A DNA stretch of 64,000 nt from Megascapheus bottae (Eukaryota > Chordata > Mammalia > Rodentia > Geomyidae), in contig JANJXV010000016.1 of NCBI GenBank assembly GCA_024803745.1, positions 42,197,001-42,261,000 of the forward strand, given 5' to 3'. Of this stretch, positions 10,751 through 23,614 are shown in pieces; within the stretch, counting starts at the first letter, position 1, and each line of letters begins with the position of its first letter. The position numbers and the translations under genes were made by a program. Under the pieces are notes generated by a model. The model was not told the origin of the DNA. It saw only the letters and a program-made list of their open reading frames with translations, and searched no databases.

Positions 10751-13700
10751 ACTGAAATAATAAAGTACACAATAAAACACTGAAAGGTGCTGTCTCCATA
10801 GCAGTAAGCTACACATGAGAACACACTCTTGTCCCTGCTGTAATGAGAAGCATGAAACGCTGGCTTGGGTCTGACCTCATCTCAGAAGTACCCAGAGTGA
10901 CTAGGGCATTTCTCCAGAAGTGGTCCCATGCTTCATGTGGGTAGAGCAAACGTTACTAGATAGAAGGAGAGAAGCTCAGAGAGCCTACATACACCAGGAC
11001 CAGAGAGAACCATCAAGAGACAACAGGACTTCCAGCTAGGGGAATGAGCTCGGGAATCTCACTAAGTCTATGCGTGGGATCAACTACATGTCCTGCTTCT
11101 TAGCTGTGCCCTATAAAATATGATTTATGGGGCCACGCTTGGAGTGAACCACCTGGAGAAGTGGACATGGAAAGTGGCTGAGCCGAAAGAAGGTGAAATG
11201 GCTCGCCACAACGACTCTCCCACTGCTTGGGACCAAGATAAGTGCTGTAGAGATGTCACGTGTGTGAATGCAATAGAAAAACCACCACAGCAACAACTGC
11301 AGGTGTAGTTCAACACACAGAGCAGCACCCGTGCCTGGCTGAGTCACAATTCCTCTTCTGCAGGACCATCTGAGGGAACGCCTTTCAGCAGCCCTCGCCT
11401 CTGCTGATAAGCTCCCTTCCTCCTCATCCGAGAGGCGGCTCTAGGCTAGCATAGCGGCTGGGGCCCAGCCCTCTCCCTGGTGAGGAGAGAAGGTCTAAAG
11501 GCAGGAGATTTGTTGGTGATAATCAGTGTGGGGCTCGCATGCCTCCTCCTCCTCTGTTGGTTCTCTGTGAAATCATGGTGTCCGGTGGGATTTACAGCCA
11601 CGGTTTGTGGGGGAAATGGAAAGAGCAGCCGTGCATAACGAGGGTCGACCCTCACCCCCAGGACCGCCCTGCTCTGCCTGCATCTGACAGATCGAGGCGC
11701 CCCATCAATGCAGCCGAATGCAGAATCAGACTGGTGTCGGAACACTGAATAATTCATGGGAAACTTACATAAATATATTTCCATTTTGTGCTACATCATG
11801 CACAGGGTAGGTTCATTTCCAGTCTGGGTCTTTAACCCTTTGAGAGGCCTTCATTCAATGAAGCAGGACTGTGCTCAAGTCTACTTGCAAGCCTGGGGAA
11901 GAACCTGGCTGTGACGCTGTGAGGGGAGCTGGGGCAGAGGTTCAAGGTGAGCCGTCGAAGGTGCCTGGCGGTGTTACTGCCCCAGGGCCTCACACTGCAG
12001 AGGCCCACCGAGGCTGGCTGATAAAGGAAGGAAAGTGATGTCTCAGGACGCTGACTTGGCACTCACTGAGGCTGTCTTTTCATTTCCCCGTCATTTGTTA
12101 AAATCTTGCCTGGGAGATGATTCATGAGATGCCATCGTTTCCAAAGGGGAAATCTCCTGTCTCGTCTTCCCGGCATCTACCATGCCACCGTCTTGGCAAC
12201 CCAAGTGTAGAGTTTTCTCCTCCCCCACGAGGATGCTGGACAGCTCGCTGTTGCCAGGGCCTCCCTGAACCCCAGCCCAGCTCAGCCTCTGCTCCTCAGC
12301 CTTCTCCCCAGGCCGCCTGACTCTGACACCTCTGCGAGGTAGAAGCACGCTCCATGAGCCCCTTCCTCCAGGCTGTCGCTTCATCCCTTCCTGTCCCAGT
12401 CGCATTCCTTGGATAGATGGGTCACATCTGTGTGCTCGTGGAAATCTGGGTGGTTTGCACGGTGGGTAGAGGAACACGCATTTTCAAAAACTTCCACTTT
12501 CCACTTTGGCCCTGGGGTCGTGAGAGTGTGAGACTCTGACCCACTTGTCTGCGTGTCCCATGCTCTAGCTTCTCATGCCATCTACCACCTAAAAGTGAGT
12601 ATACCGTTTTTACTGAAGTCAGCCCTTTCTCTCTTTTAGTGATTGGGCCCATTTCACACATAAAGTGCTCATCCATCGTGCAACTAGATCCAAGTTAACA
12701 CTTCCCAAATTCACATCAAGGGCTCTGGAGCAGTGGTAGAATGATATGGAGTGGCTTGATTTCCGCCACTGACTGTGGGAAGAAGGAATCACAGAGCTCA
12801 GCTCTGTGTTTTCAGCGCAGGAAAGCCGAGTGACTGGCCACGACCTGATCTAAGACTTCAGAAACTCAGTGAGCGGGAGGAATGCCTACAACAGAGACTT
12901 ATCTGTAACAAGCCTAATGAAATCCAAAGCCCCAGACCCAAAACTACCCAAATCCACATCCTCTGATGCTTTGTCTACTTCAATTTTAATTTTTTTCTGG
13001 TTGTTAGTGTTTTCTTCTGGGGGGTCTAGAAATTTTAACATAGAGATGGACTATTCAATTCATGTCGTTAAACTACAGTGCATGCTTTATTTTATTCCTT
13101 CCTCCATTTCCTTGCATTCTTTAGTCTACCTTTCCCTCCTAGGGTATCAATTGCTAATACAGGCAAGAATCATGTTCTACCTCATGGGAGTGTGTGTTTG
13201 TATAGGGCTGAATGGTTCTGACAAAAATGTACCATTTGAACACAATTCCTCCTTCTACTTGGAGCATGGCTTTTCCAGGAAAGATTCCCAGGAGAAAGAA
13301 TGAAAAAAAAAAGCAGCAAAAAAAAAAAGTCAATGTTGTTTTGATTCTGGATTTCAAGTCCTACAGCCCATCTACAGTTCCAGTATTATTTAAAAATGAA
13401 TAAATAAACTGGAAAGAGTTGCCTAGAGGAAGAGCAATTACTTCAGAATTGATTTTGCTGTTTGAGTGGCTGCTGGCTTTGGAAGAACAATTAAAGTTTT
13501 CCACTTCTGGGCCGAGGGTCCTGGGATGAGTGGGTCCCAGCAGTCCTGGGGCTCTCCTTGAGAGATGAGGCTGTGATGGGCCTTGCTCATCTTTGGCTGC
13601 AAGGGGCCCCTGAAGTGGACTGTGAATGACAGGCTCTGGGGGGCCTGCTTCAGCCCTGCAGGCTGCACAGTAACTCAGACCTTTGCACATTCCACCCAGT

Positions 13701-14647
13701 GTGTCTGTCCTGAGGCAGGGAAGCCAGGAGCTTCAGAGCCATCACTTCCTCCCGGGACTAAGGACATAGTGACCTCCAGTTACAAACACGCTGCAGAGCA
13801 CACGGCTGCAGGAGTCAGAGCTTAGGAGCCTTTTGCCAGTGCCAGGACAATTCTGGAAATAACTGTCAGTGAATCCTTCCCTATCTCTTCCTAGCATTGG
13901 CGTTATCGTGTGTGAAACTCAGAAAACATTCACGAGGGGAAATGTGATCACGGATGCATCATCTCAACGTTAAATTACCAGAGGGCAGGGAGAAAATGTC
14001 TGCCTGCTGGATTATTTCTTCATCCTCATTATGTTTGCACGTAGCAGGCAGTTGTCAGCCTCTGTTCTCTTTCATGTCTCCGGGTCTGGAAATTCCACAT
14101 ATTACAGGATCATGTGAGTCTGGCTTACTGCAGACTCACTAAGTGGCTTCCAGGTCTGTTATGTTGAAACAGTGACGGGCATCTCAAATGTCCCAGGGCC
14201 GCTTTCCACCGCTGCCCCAAACCACCCCACCCTCTGCACGGAACTGCGGCTCCTGCAGCCTCTGGGCCCCACTGGGCTGCATTCTGAAGGACTGGGGGAG
14301 CACATAAGCAGCAATGTTCCAACAGAGCAACTTGAAAATCCTTCACACCCTGCTAGCTCTGGGCTCATTGTTTTATGTTTTTTTTTGTTCCATATATTCA
14401 GTTAGCCCTACATGAACAAATTTTAAATAAAGAATAAAATAGAAAACAATAAAAACATTTTATATCAAGGGAAATTTAATTTAATTTGTATTTTTCTTGT
14501 CATCCCTTTTGATTCATTACTCTAGTTCAAAAGAGGAAAAATAGGAAATCATGTCTCACATTTTTCTTTTTCTTTCTTTCACAACTTGTGTCAATATAAA
14601 GGATAGCCCTTTCCTAATTCTTACTTTTTATATATAAAAAAATAATG
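10751..14647. other. Intergenic DNA, no gene seen
   Basis: Mixed-composition sequence without convincing coding structure. A-rich runs occur at 13302-13329. The frames present are short and overlap on opposite strands. Weakly conserved regulatory DNA would not be visible without alignment. Confidence 0.55.
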
Positions 14648-14903
14648 CTTTGGGCTTGACACATTGCTCATGTCTGTAATCCTAGCTATTCAGGAGGTTC
14701 AGATCTGAGGATCTCGGTTCAAAGCCAGCCAGGCACTAAAGCCCGAAACACTTATCCTCAGTTAACCACTAGAAAACTGGAAGTAGTCAGATGACTCAAA
14801 GGATAGGGTGGTAGCCTTGAACTGAAGAGCTCAAGGGCAACGCTCAAGCCAAGAGTTCAAGCCCCACCACTGACAATAAATAAATAAATAAATAAATAAA
14901 TGA
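14648..14903 (+). repeat. Composite SINE, B1-like head plus shared right monomer, (TAAA)n tail
   Basis: The head carries 'GTCTGTAATCCTAGCTATTC' and 'GGTTCAAAGCCAGCC', typical of 7SL-derived rodent SINEs. After a linker 'AACCACTAGAAAACTGGAAG' comes the right monomer ('GGTAGCCTTGAAC...CAAGAGTTCAAGCCCC'). A (TAAA)n tail at 14876-14901 shows + orientation. Confidence 0.8.
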
Positions 14904-15150
14904 AAATAATGTTTTGGTACTGTTTCCAGATTGTCTTTTACTCCATTAGATGAAGTTGTTTTTACATTTTCCACATGTCTCGAAGGATCAATGGGTGTTT
15001 TGAAAAGAAGGCACATGGCAACTTAGTAAGAATCTATTGTTGCTAAACATGACTTTCAGAAGATGAAGTTTAAAATGTGTACTAGGAAGGATAGCCACTT
15101 AATTCCTGAATTTCTCTTAGGAAGGATAGAGAGAATTGAATACAGAAGTA

Positions 15151-15211
15151 GGGAAAGGGAGGGAGGGAAGGAGGGAGAAAGGGAGGGAGGGAGGGACAGG
15201 AGGGAGGGAAA
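15151..15211 (+). repeat. (GGGA)n-rich microsatellite
   Basis: Imperfect GGGA/GGAA purine tract just upstream of a SINE. No coding meaning; short Gly/Arg/Glu frames here are low-complexity. Confidence 0.85.
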
Positions 15212-15219
15212 GTATTCAT

Positions 15220-15411
15220 AGTTGGGGCAGGGAATGTGGACTAATGGTAGAGTATTTGTCTAGCATGCATGGTGACCTGGGTTCCATTCCTAGTACCACA
15301 TACCCGGAAAAAGCCAGAAGCACTTGAGTGGTGCTGCGACTCAAGTCTTGAGAAGCCCCAGGACAATGCCCAGGCCCTGAGTTCAAGCCCTAGAATTGGC
15401 AAAAACAAAAG
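15220..15411 (+). repeat. tRNA-head composite SINE (IDL-Geo-like)
   Basis: The head has 'GACTAATGGTAGAG' (A box) and 'GGGTTCCATTCC' (B box). The right monomer has 'CAGGCCCTGAGTTCAAGCCC', followed by a short A-rich end. Somewhat diverged from the copies at 24.7 and 41.3 kb. Confidence 0.8.
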
Positions 15412-15519
15412 TATTCAAAGGTGTTCGTAGAGTCAGTTATTAGTTATAACTGTTATTTTTTAAAGTTATCAGGGCAGTCAGTTATTATGCATGGTGATTT
15501 CATAATTAAACCAGAGTAT

Positions 15520-15520
<1 letters not shown>

Positions 15521-15571
<51 letters not shown>
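15521..15571 (+). repeat. (CA)n microsatellite, ~25 units
   Basis: Uninterrupted CA dinucleotides; likely polymorphic and able to form Z-DNA. Confidence 0.97.
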
Positions 15572-18500
15572 GCAAAACCCTTCCAGAAAAAAAGGAGAAC
15601 AATGCAGGGTCTTGGGTGTGTCTTTGACCTCCCCTTCTTGACCTTGGCAGGTACTTCTGGTAGTCAACAGAAAGAAGGGGCTGTGGACAGCCACGCAGAG
15701 CCTCTGTTCTGTGCTGTGCCGTCTGCCTCACACCTGACATATTTGAGAGCCTGAGATAGTGAGCCTCTGATTCCTCACTGCTGTTCTTGAGTCTGTGACA
15801 GCCCTGTCCCTGAGGGTGAGCACTGGCCCCAGCCAGGACCCCTCTGTGGTGGCTGTCCTGTGATCACCGTGTCCAGGCCATCCACCAAGACCCTTAGATA
15901 ACCAGATCATGACCACAGCTGGGCGCCGCTGTGCAGAGGAAAAGGAACCCCCCTCTCCCAGCTAGGGGTTAACTGGTTGGAACACAGAATCTCCAGCGAG
16001 CGCAGGCAGAATTTCTGAAATCTAGAGAGGACACTGCCAGCCGTGTGTAGCTTTGATACGTGTGGTGACAATAAGTACATCCGAGAGATGACGTAACGAA
16101 ATAAAAGAAATGATGTGGGTCCAAAGGAAATACATTAAGGAGACACCTCCATTAACTCCAGCTAACTTCCTCTCTCCACAAAGCATCAAAGAAGCCGGCA
16201 CTCCGGAGACCCTGCTTCCTATCTCAGTGTGGTCACAGCAGATGCCCAGAGCGAGAAGACACACCGCCAGCCCCCCATCTGTGCCCACCCCAGGAGCTTC
16301 AGGAGACACAGAACTGAACAACCACTTGCAAGCTCTTTGCTCTGCCGACAATTGCCTGCACTCAAAAACAAGTCAATCAAGTCAATCGCAAAGGGAATGG
16401 TTTTAAGAAAACAGTCAGTTAATGCATCTACCAACATAAAGCTGAGCATAAATTTTTAATCTGACTTGGAAACAGGATGTCACCATATTGGTTGCAATTA
16501 ATGCTGCATCTCATTTAATTTTTTTTTCTGGCTGGTATCCTGAGGCCAGGGTGAGCTGATAAGTGTGCAGGGCGCATGTGGGGGGTGGGGGGGAGGCCCC
16601 TCCTCTAGCTCATCTTCCTTCTCCCCCCAGCGCTGTGCTTCTGAAGGCGGGGGTGGGGGGAGACCCAGACAGACTCTGCTACCGCACAAGTTTATTTTAA
16701 GGCTTTAATTACATTTTTATAGACACCCATACACCATTCGTAACGCTCTGGAGGAGAGCCAGCCATCAAAGGCTCTGTCAGCTTCTCCCCAGAGTGGTTT
16801 CTTCCTGCCTACTTCCCTGCCTCCGAGCTGTCCATGTGCTGGTCACTTGCCCCCTCTGGTGGCCACGCTGGCAAGGACAGCAGGCCCTGCGGGGCCCCAT
16901 ATCCTGTCCACAACAGCTGTATTTTTAGTATAGGAACATGGGGCTCTCTTATTACTGCTTACGTTAATTCAAGACCAGCACACTACCAACTTTATCTCTA
17001 GTAGATAAACCAGCACTGCCCAGGTGGAGATCTGGGCCTGCTTTCTCCAAGAAAAGAAAGCTGCTCTAGCACTTGCTTTATTTGGGCCAGTAAACTTTGT
17101 AGGTTCCGAAATCAATGGTGTTTCTAACTCTCAGAAACGACTCACAAGTCTCCCAGAAGATGGCATCGTTCTTTCTGCACTAAAATTTTCATCTTCAGTC
17201 TCTGTTTTTGTTTTCTTTTCCCCCTTGTCAGACACCTTTGTGTCGCCTCAGTTTGACAGCCACTCAGCCTCAAAAGGAGTCACGTTAAAGATTTGGCTCA
17301 AAGTCAGGTTTCCAGTAAGTGAGCAAAAAAAACCAAAACCAATTACAACAACAAAACAAAACAAAACAAAAAACCAAGAGAATACAGACACAGGCCTGTC
17401 AATTTCTGGAAAGATCTCATCACTGCTTTCAAAGGAAATGTATTTCTGGACGCTTCGTACAGCATTTACAAGAACCAGCATTACCCCGTGCTACAGCATA
17501 GGAAGTGGTTTTGCCCCTGCTAACAGCAGTTTGCTTATTAAAACTTTCACTTTGTTTGCAATAGTTGGCAGAAGTATTTCATTTGAAGAGCATATTGGAC
17601 ACTTGAAACCAAGATGGGGTTAATGATATTCCACTTGGTTTCCTCGCCTTACAACTAAGACACCCTCAATGCATACAGTAGGAGGAACCTGGGGAGAAAA
17701 AAGAGGGGGGCGAAATGGACAGGAACCCGAGGACTTGAGGCCCAGTGTTGGGAGAAGGTGTACAACTAGGAAATGCAGCGTGAGAAACCTCACCAGATGG
17801 TCTATGGTGGTATATTGTAGAATCAGTGAACCCAGTGAGATAATTCCTAATCTGAACAAGTGAGTGAATGTAACAGAAAGACAAGTAAATGGGCTGTGGG
17901 GCAATGAGAAATGAGTTAACATAGGAAAACAACATTTGAAGGTAATATGGATGGAAAATCCTCAGAAATAGCCAAAGAAATAAACTGTCGAATGCAAAAA
18001 CTTAATTAGAACAGCACTGAGTGCAACTTAATTAAGTTATTAGACACCTAAAAGAAAAACAAAAGTCCAGTTGTAGCAGATTTTCCTGTGATCATTTTGA
18101 ATTTCTGAAAGAACTACTGGACACTAATTCCGCACCTGACAGAATTATCTGCAGGACTGTGGAGGTGGTGGAGAGATTCTCAGATCGAGGAGAATTATGT
18201 GATTTTGCCAACAGGAGACCTACTTTCAATGAAAGCAAAGGAAGTTCACTAGACATAAAGTCAATGTCAAAGGAAGTAGAAGATTCTTTGTAAAGGAATA
18301 AAGAGGAACAACGGAATGAGTAAAGATAAAAATAGACGTAATAGAAACATAAATCAGATTTGATAGTTGAAAGGCAAGCATAACCTCATTTTACAAATCT
18401 GTGTAGATATACAGATATACAGAAAGTACTTATGATAATTCTATTCTAAAAAGAGAAAGGATAGAGGACACATACTAATTAATATAGGCACGTCACTGGA

Positions 18501-18838
18501 TGAATATACATTAACCTGTGGAGAACTGTCAGCCTGTTTTGTGAAGCTGATTAGCCATGTTCCTTTGCTGCTACCAAAGAGCAAGGATTCCACCTTATCT
18601 AAATTCTCACCACCTTATCAATATCGTCATCAGCAAGTGCTGGCTTTCTTCTCCTTCCTTCTCATCACTGAGAAGTAGTATGACAAGAATGACAAGATTA
18701 TGCAAGGAGTGGGAGTGCTTTACATGACAACACAGCCTGAAAGGATGGTGCAATGCTTAAGCTTTCCCGGTGTCCAAGCAAAGACCTCAGGCATTTCCTT
18801 GACAAGAGAGAATGAGGCTTTGGGACTGATTATGGAAA
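15572..18838. other. Intergenic DNA, no gene seen
   Basis: Includes C/G-rich runs at 16580-16660 and a (CAAAA)n-like patch at 17350-17375. A 199-codon frame at 17024-17623 (+) was examined and not accepted as a gene: no recognisable domain, splice context or codon bias, and it crosses the simple repeat. Confidence 0.5.
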
Positions 18839-18954
<116 letters not shown>

Positions 18955-19438
18955 ACATGCGTATAAGCACGATTTTCTCACTCCATAGTTTACAAAGAAA
19001 ACCCACTCGGATTTGAAAATTGCACAGAATTATGGCACCAGAGGGGACAGAGAAGCTTCACTCATCAACTGTCTGTGTCCCTTTCAATCAAGGAGGAGCA
19101 GTGTCACATACTTCAGTTTATTACTTTTCTCTCTGACCTTCACTAAAGAGGACAGAAATGGACCAGTTTCTCCCAAAGATATTAAATAACTCCCTGGATT
19201 CCAATAACATTGTTTCTAGCCTGGAAAGTTCATTTGAAATAGCTGTTTTCGTTCCAGATAAAAGGGAGAGAGGTCTTCAGAAAGGGAGAATTTCCCTCCA
19301 GGGCCACTGTCAGCGGGTCAGTTATTGACTTCAGAATAATATCGAGGCCTATGCTCACAATTAAAGATAACAAGAAGTAAAGCTAGTATGTGCTAAATGT
19401 GAATCTCTTAGTATCATTTTACAGAGAGAAGCTGGGCT

Positions 19439-19727
19439 TTGTTTGTTTGTTTGTTTTGGGTTTTTTTTTTGATGTTTGTTGTTGTTTTCTTCCAGGTCCT
19501 GAGGATTGAACTCTGGGCCTGGACTGTGTCCCTAAGCTTTAATTTGCTCAAGGCTAGCTCTCTACCAAGTGTGTCACAGTGCCACTTCTGGCTTTTTCTG
19601 AATAGTTTGTTGGGGATCAGAATCTCATGAACTTTCCTGCCAGGCTGTCTTCAAACCAAGATCCTAAGATCTCAGCCTCCTGAGTAACTAGGATTATATG
19701 TGTGAGCCACTGAGCCACACAGCTCAG
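19439..19727 (-). repeat. Composite SINE, B1-like head, antisense
   Basis: Starts with a T-rich tail complement and 'TGAACTCTGGGCC', passes through 'GCCACTTCTGGCTTTTTCTG', and ends with 'CTCAGCCTCCTGAGTAACTA' and 'GTGTGAGCCACTGAGCCAC', the complement of a B1-like head. Tail at left gives - orientation. Confidence 0.8.
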
Positions 19728-20109
19728 AAAGAAGCTTAACCCCCACTTTCCTACAGCGGCAACTCTGGTAATTGGGGCATCTTAGGAATATTCTTCAGAT
19801 CAGGAAAATAAGACTTGGAGAAATCAACATATAGAACCATCTCCTGTGGCTATCTTTGTTTCAGTACACGCAAATATACACCAAATGATCTCTGCCATTG
19901 ATTTATCTGTCTAGTTTATTTCTCCTGTTAGGCAATCAATTTTATTTCTACACCCTACATACATTAAGCAGACATACAGATATGGGTATGCTATGATAAG
20001 CTGGATATGATATAAAAGGATTGAAAATTCACTTAAACCTTCTCCCACTTTATTGAATGGACATACAAAAATAGCAGAGATCATAGAAAGTCAATTTAAT
20101 CATGGTTTA

Positions 20110-21190
20110 CAGAGTGAGAAGGATCACTTAGTACAACCTATTTGTGGTTTATCAGAAAAATTCCCTGAAGTAGAATTGCTGGGTCATAGGGAATCTCTAT
20201 ATTTAGTGTTTTGAAGACCCACCATACTGCTTTCCATAGTGGTTGAAATTCCCAACATTTCCAGCAGTGCATTCGCGTTGCCTGTGGTGACGTCCTCACC
20301 AGTATTTGTTGTTAGTTTTCTTGATGATGACCATTCTAGTGAGAATGAGTTGGATCACAACGTTGGTTGGATTTGCATTTCTTTATGGCCAGATGTTGAG
20401 CATTTCTTCACGGGTATATTGGGCCTTCTTGCTTCTTCTGAGAAGTCTCTCTTTAAGTCATTAAAGATGGCCCTCGATAGATGATCGGATCAAGAAGATG
20501 TGGTCCTTAGACACAATGGAATTCTTTGCTGCCATCAGAGAGAATGACAGGACCCCATTTGCAAAGGAATGGAAAGGCTTGGGAAACACTCATATTGAGT
20601 GAACTAAGCCAGACCCAAAGAAACATAGACTGCAAGGTTTCCCTCATTTGTAATCATTAATATACGTCTAGAGCTCTCCTAGCAGAGGATCACAAGAGCT
20701 CAGAAGCTATACACATAAGGCCACACAGGACAAGACTAAGCAAAATGACCTCCAGGACAGGGAGACAAGAGGCTTAGCGTTGTCAGCTTTGTTCTTAAAA
20801 TACTATGTGAAGTTATTTCTTTTCTCTCTTGTTTCCCTTATAGTTTATCGTATGTTGTTACTATAGCTGTCTCTGGTACCTGGTATATTTGTATATATTT
20901 TCATTGGTTTATTTGACATAGAGAAGGGAGAGGGAAAAATAAGATGATTGGGCCAGGGTAGGAGGAGGGAAAGTGGGGGGAAAACATGGGAAGAGGTGTC
21001 AATGTTCAAGAAGTAATGTACCCATGACCTCACAAATGTCACTCTAACCTCTCTATGCATCACCCTGAGAATGAAAGAAAGGGGTGGGCTGACAGGGTAT
21101 TGAAGGGGTGACACGGATGGAGATGCATTGTGTTCATATGCTGCTCGGCTAAATGGCACCTCCTTTGTACAACAAAAAGAAAAAGGAAAA
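20110..21190 (+). mobile_element. LINE-1 3' end
   Basis: Recognisable L1 3' segments include 'GAATTGCTGGGTCATAGG', 'ATACTGCTTTCCATAGTGG', 'GATCAAGAAGATGTGGTCC' and 'CACAATGGAATTCTTTGCTG'. A G/A-rich 3' UTR follows, then 'CCTTTGTACAACAAAAAGAA' and an A-rich end. The copy is 5'-truncated and frame-broken, so it is not active. Exact left edge is uncertain. Confidence 0.8.
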
Positions 21191-22013
21191 GAAAGCTCAC
21201 GTCCAGCAGTGGGGAACTGTGAGTAAAGAAGAATTCATCACAGCGGGTAAAAGCTGCCTGCCAGCACTGCAGCCTTGACCTCTTACCTCAGAGCCAGTCA
21301 CAGAGGCCTTGTCAAAGCCAATGTGACCGCTGACAAACGTTTCTTTGCGTGGGTTAATTCAGTGATGTTAAAACTTGCTTGGTATCCCCTGACGCGTGCT
21401 GTTTAATGCGCACTCTTCCTGAAGCCGCCTCCACCCTCAGGCTAACTTCTTGGGGCTGAAGGAAGGTGGCACCCATCGTCCTTCATCCTCCTGTTCACAC
21501 ACAGGTGTGGATTTCTCTCTTGACTGGCTTCCAGCCCAGCCAACGGGATGCCACCGCACTAGAGTGAAGGTAGAGAAGTCCGGCTCACTAAGGCTGCCGG
21601 CCGCTTCTCTTCTGCTTGCTAGGCCTGAAAAGCGACAGAGAGTCGAGAAGACACACCAGTCTGCAGGAGCCTGCAGAGCCGAGGTGGCCAGCTCAGCGGG
21701 CCTGGAGGGAACCGGGTCTCTGAGCACCCAGCCTACGAGTTAATGACTCTCCTGACCCAGATGAAACCTTGCCTGGACAGCCGAGGGACCTGTTCAGAGG
21801 AAGGCAGAGAGGCTTCCGCTTCGTGGAGATGCCAAGGGAATGCCCTGTGAAATGGAGATGTTCTTGTGGGGTTTCTTCCCCGAGAAAATCTGTGTTCGAG
21901 GACACTCAGAATTACCAATGGCTTTCATTGACTTGGAGTAATCTACCAATTCGTGAAGCTGAAAATGACTGAAAGTAACACAGGTATCTTTTTATCATCT
22001 CTGAAACTTGATC
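21191..22013. other. Intergenic DNA, no gene seen
   Basis: Moderately GC-rich stretch (21.4-21.9 kb) with overlapping short frames on both strands but no motif I recognise. Confidence 0.5.
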
Positions 22014-22106
22014 TTACGCGGTATCTCATGCAGGCCTCAACCCCAAGGTCCATGCTGTCAGTGCTGGGATCACAGACATGAGCCACCAAGCCTGGCAAGG
22101 CTGATT
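22014..22106 (-). repeat. B1-like SINE head fragment, antisense
   Basis: 'GTCAGTGCTGGGATCACAGA' and 'GAGCCACCAAGCCTGGCAAG' are the complement of a B1/Alu-type head. It abuts the TCC tract, which lies on the head side rather than the tail side. Confidence 0.65.
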
Positions 22107-22475
22107 TCCTCCTCCTCCTCCTCCTCCTCCTCCTCCTCCTCCTCCTCCTCCTCCTCCTCCTCCTCTTCTTCCTCCTCTTCTTCCTCCTCCTTCTCCTCCT
22201 CCTCCTCCTCCTCCTCCTCCTCCTTCTTCTCCTCCTCCTCCTCTTCCTTCTCCTCCTCCTCCTCCTCTTCGTTCTCCTCCTCCTCCTTCTCTTCCTTCTC
22301 CTCCTCCTCCTCCTTCTCCTCCTTCTCCACCTCCTTCTCCTCTCCTTCTCCCTCTCCTCCCCTCTCCCTCCTCCTCCTTCTTCCTCTTCCCCTTCTCCTC
22401 CTCCTCCTCTTCCTCCTCCTCCTCCTCCTCCTCCTCCTCCTTCTTCTTCTTCTTCATCTTCTTCTTCCTTATTTT
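22106..22475 (+). repeat. (TCC)n-rich polypyrimidine tract, ~370 bp
   Basis: Long imperfect TCC/CTT repeats with TTC interruptions, one strand almost purely pyrimidine. It produces long spurious Ser, Arg, Gly and Glu frames in several registers; none is a gene. Confidence 0.97.
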
Positions 22476-23407
22476 CCCTTCTGTCTCTGGGGGTCAAAAC
22501 CAAAGCGTTGTACATATTAGGTAAATAAACAAGAGTTCTGCCATTGAGCTATATTCCCATTCCCACTATTCTAGAGATGAAAACAAATTTCATTCAGGAT
22601 AAGTTCAACTGATTTTGATTCCTTAGAAGAGATGATTCTAAATAGTACTGCTTAGATTCAGTGGAGGTTATGTTCTGCATCAATTAACATCTCATTTCTG
22701 ACTTTCTGATGATCTGTACTTGTGTCTTTGCGTTTGACTTATCCTTTTGAATCAATTTTAATCCACTTAAAATGTTTTATCACACATGCATTTTTAACAG
22801 TATGGGAGCCACAATCTAACATCTTTTAAAAAATTGTTTCAATAGTTCCTCAATAAAAAATTAATTAGAATTCCTTTGAATTGGTCCTTACTTTATGGTG
22901 AAAGCCAGCGATGTTTTCAGTGGGTATATCGGTACTTTGAGTGAGTTCTTAGGTGAGGACACGGGAACGTTTGCGCGTGTCACTGCCGCGTGCACAGGGG
23001 AGCTTGAGGGGGCGGTAGGTCCTTTGAAGTGGTAGCACAAGTGAATCTAAATGCAGCTTGGGGAAAAGAGACATAGCACGAAGCAGGAAGACACAGGTGT
23101 TAGAGTCGTGTGGGTTCATTCTGAGAATACATAAAGGGATTAAGAACCCATGGATAATAAACACTTAGCCCCAGTGAAGTCTACAGGTTACTACTCGTTT
23201 GCATTCTGGAAATCCGTCTCCACATCATCCAAAAGAACAGACTGAACTGGGTTTACTGCAGGTGCCATACTTGATGGGAATTTTAATGCCATAGAAGACA
23301 TTTACTAAACCTTTTTGTAAATAGATGGTGTCTTCCACGTTAAAATATTTTTCTTTTACAATGCTTTCGCAGACAATGTTTTGTTCCAGACACAGACTAT
23401 CTGTCCT
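22476..23407. other. Intergenic DNA, no gene seen
   Basis: AT-rich unique-looking sequence; nothing recognised. Confidence 0.5.
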
Positions 23408-23614
23408 ATGTTTTGTTTTTGTTTTTGTTTTGCCAGTCCTGGGGCTTGAACTCAGGGCCTGAGCACTGTCCTTGGGCTTTCTCAAGTCTGGAGCTCTACC
23501 ACTTGAGCCACAGCACCACTTCTGCTTTTTCTATGTATATGGTATGGGGGAATCGAACCCAGGAATTCATTCATGTTAGGCAAGCACTCTACCACTAGGC
23601 AAAATTCCTGGCCC
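23408..23614 (-). repeat. tRNA-head composite SINE, antisense
   Basis: Shows 'GCCAGTCCTGGGGCTTGAAC', 'TCAGGGCCTGAGCACTGTCC', 'GAATCGAACCCAGG' (B-box complement) and 'CACTCTACCACTAGGCAAA' (A-box complement). The (GTTTTT)n side is the tail. Confidence 0.88.

Noticed and set aside
17024..17623. 199-codon open frame on the + strand
   Set aside because: No recognisable domain, signal or splice context, biased by a CAAAA-type simple repeat; likely chance. Conservation in other rodents would reopen it.
21943..22520. Arg-, Ser-, Gly- and Glu-rich frames in the TCC tract
   Set aside because: Low-complexity artefact of the trinucleotide repeat.
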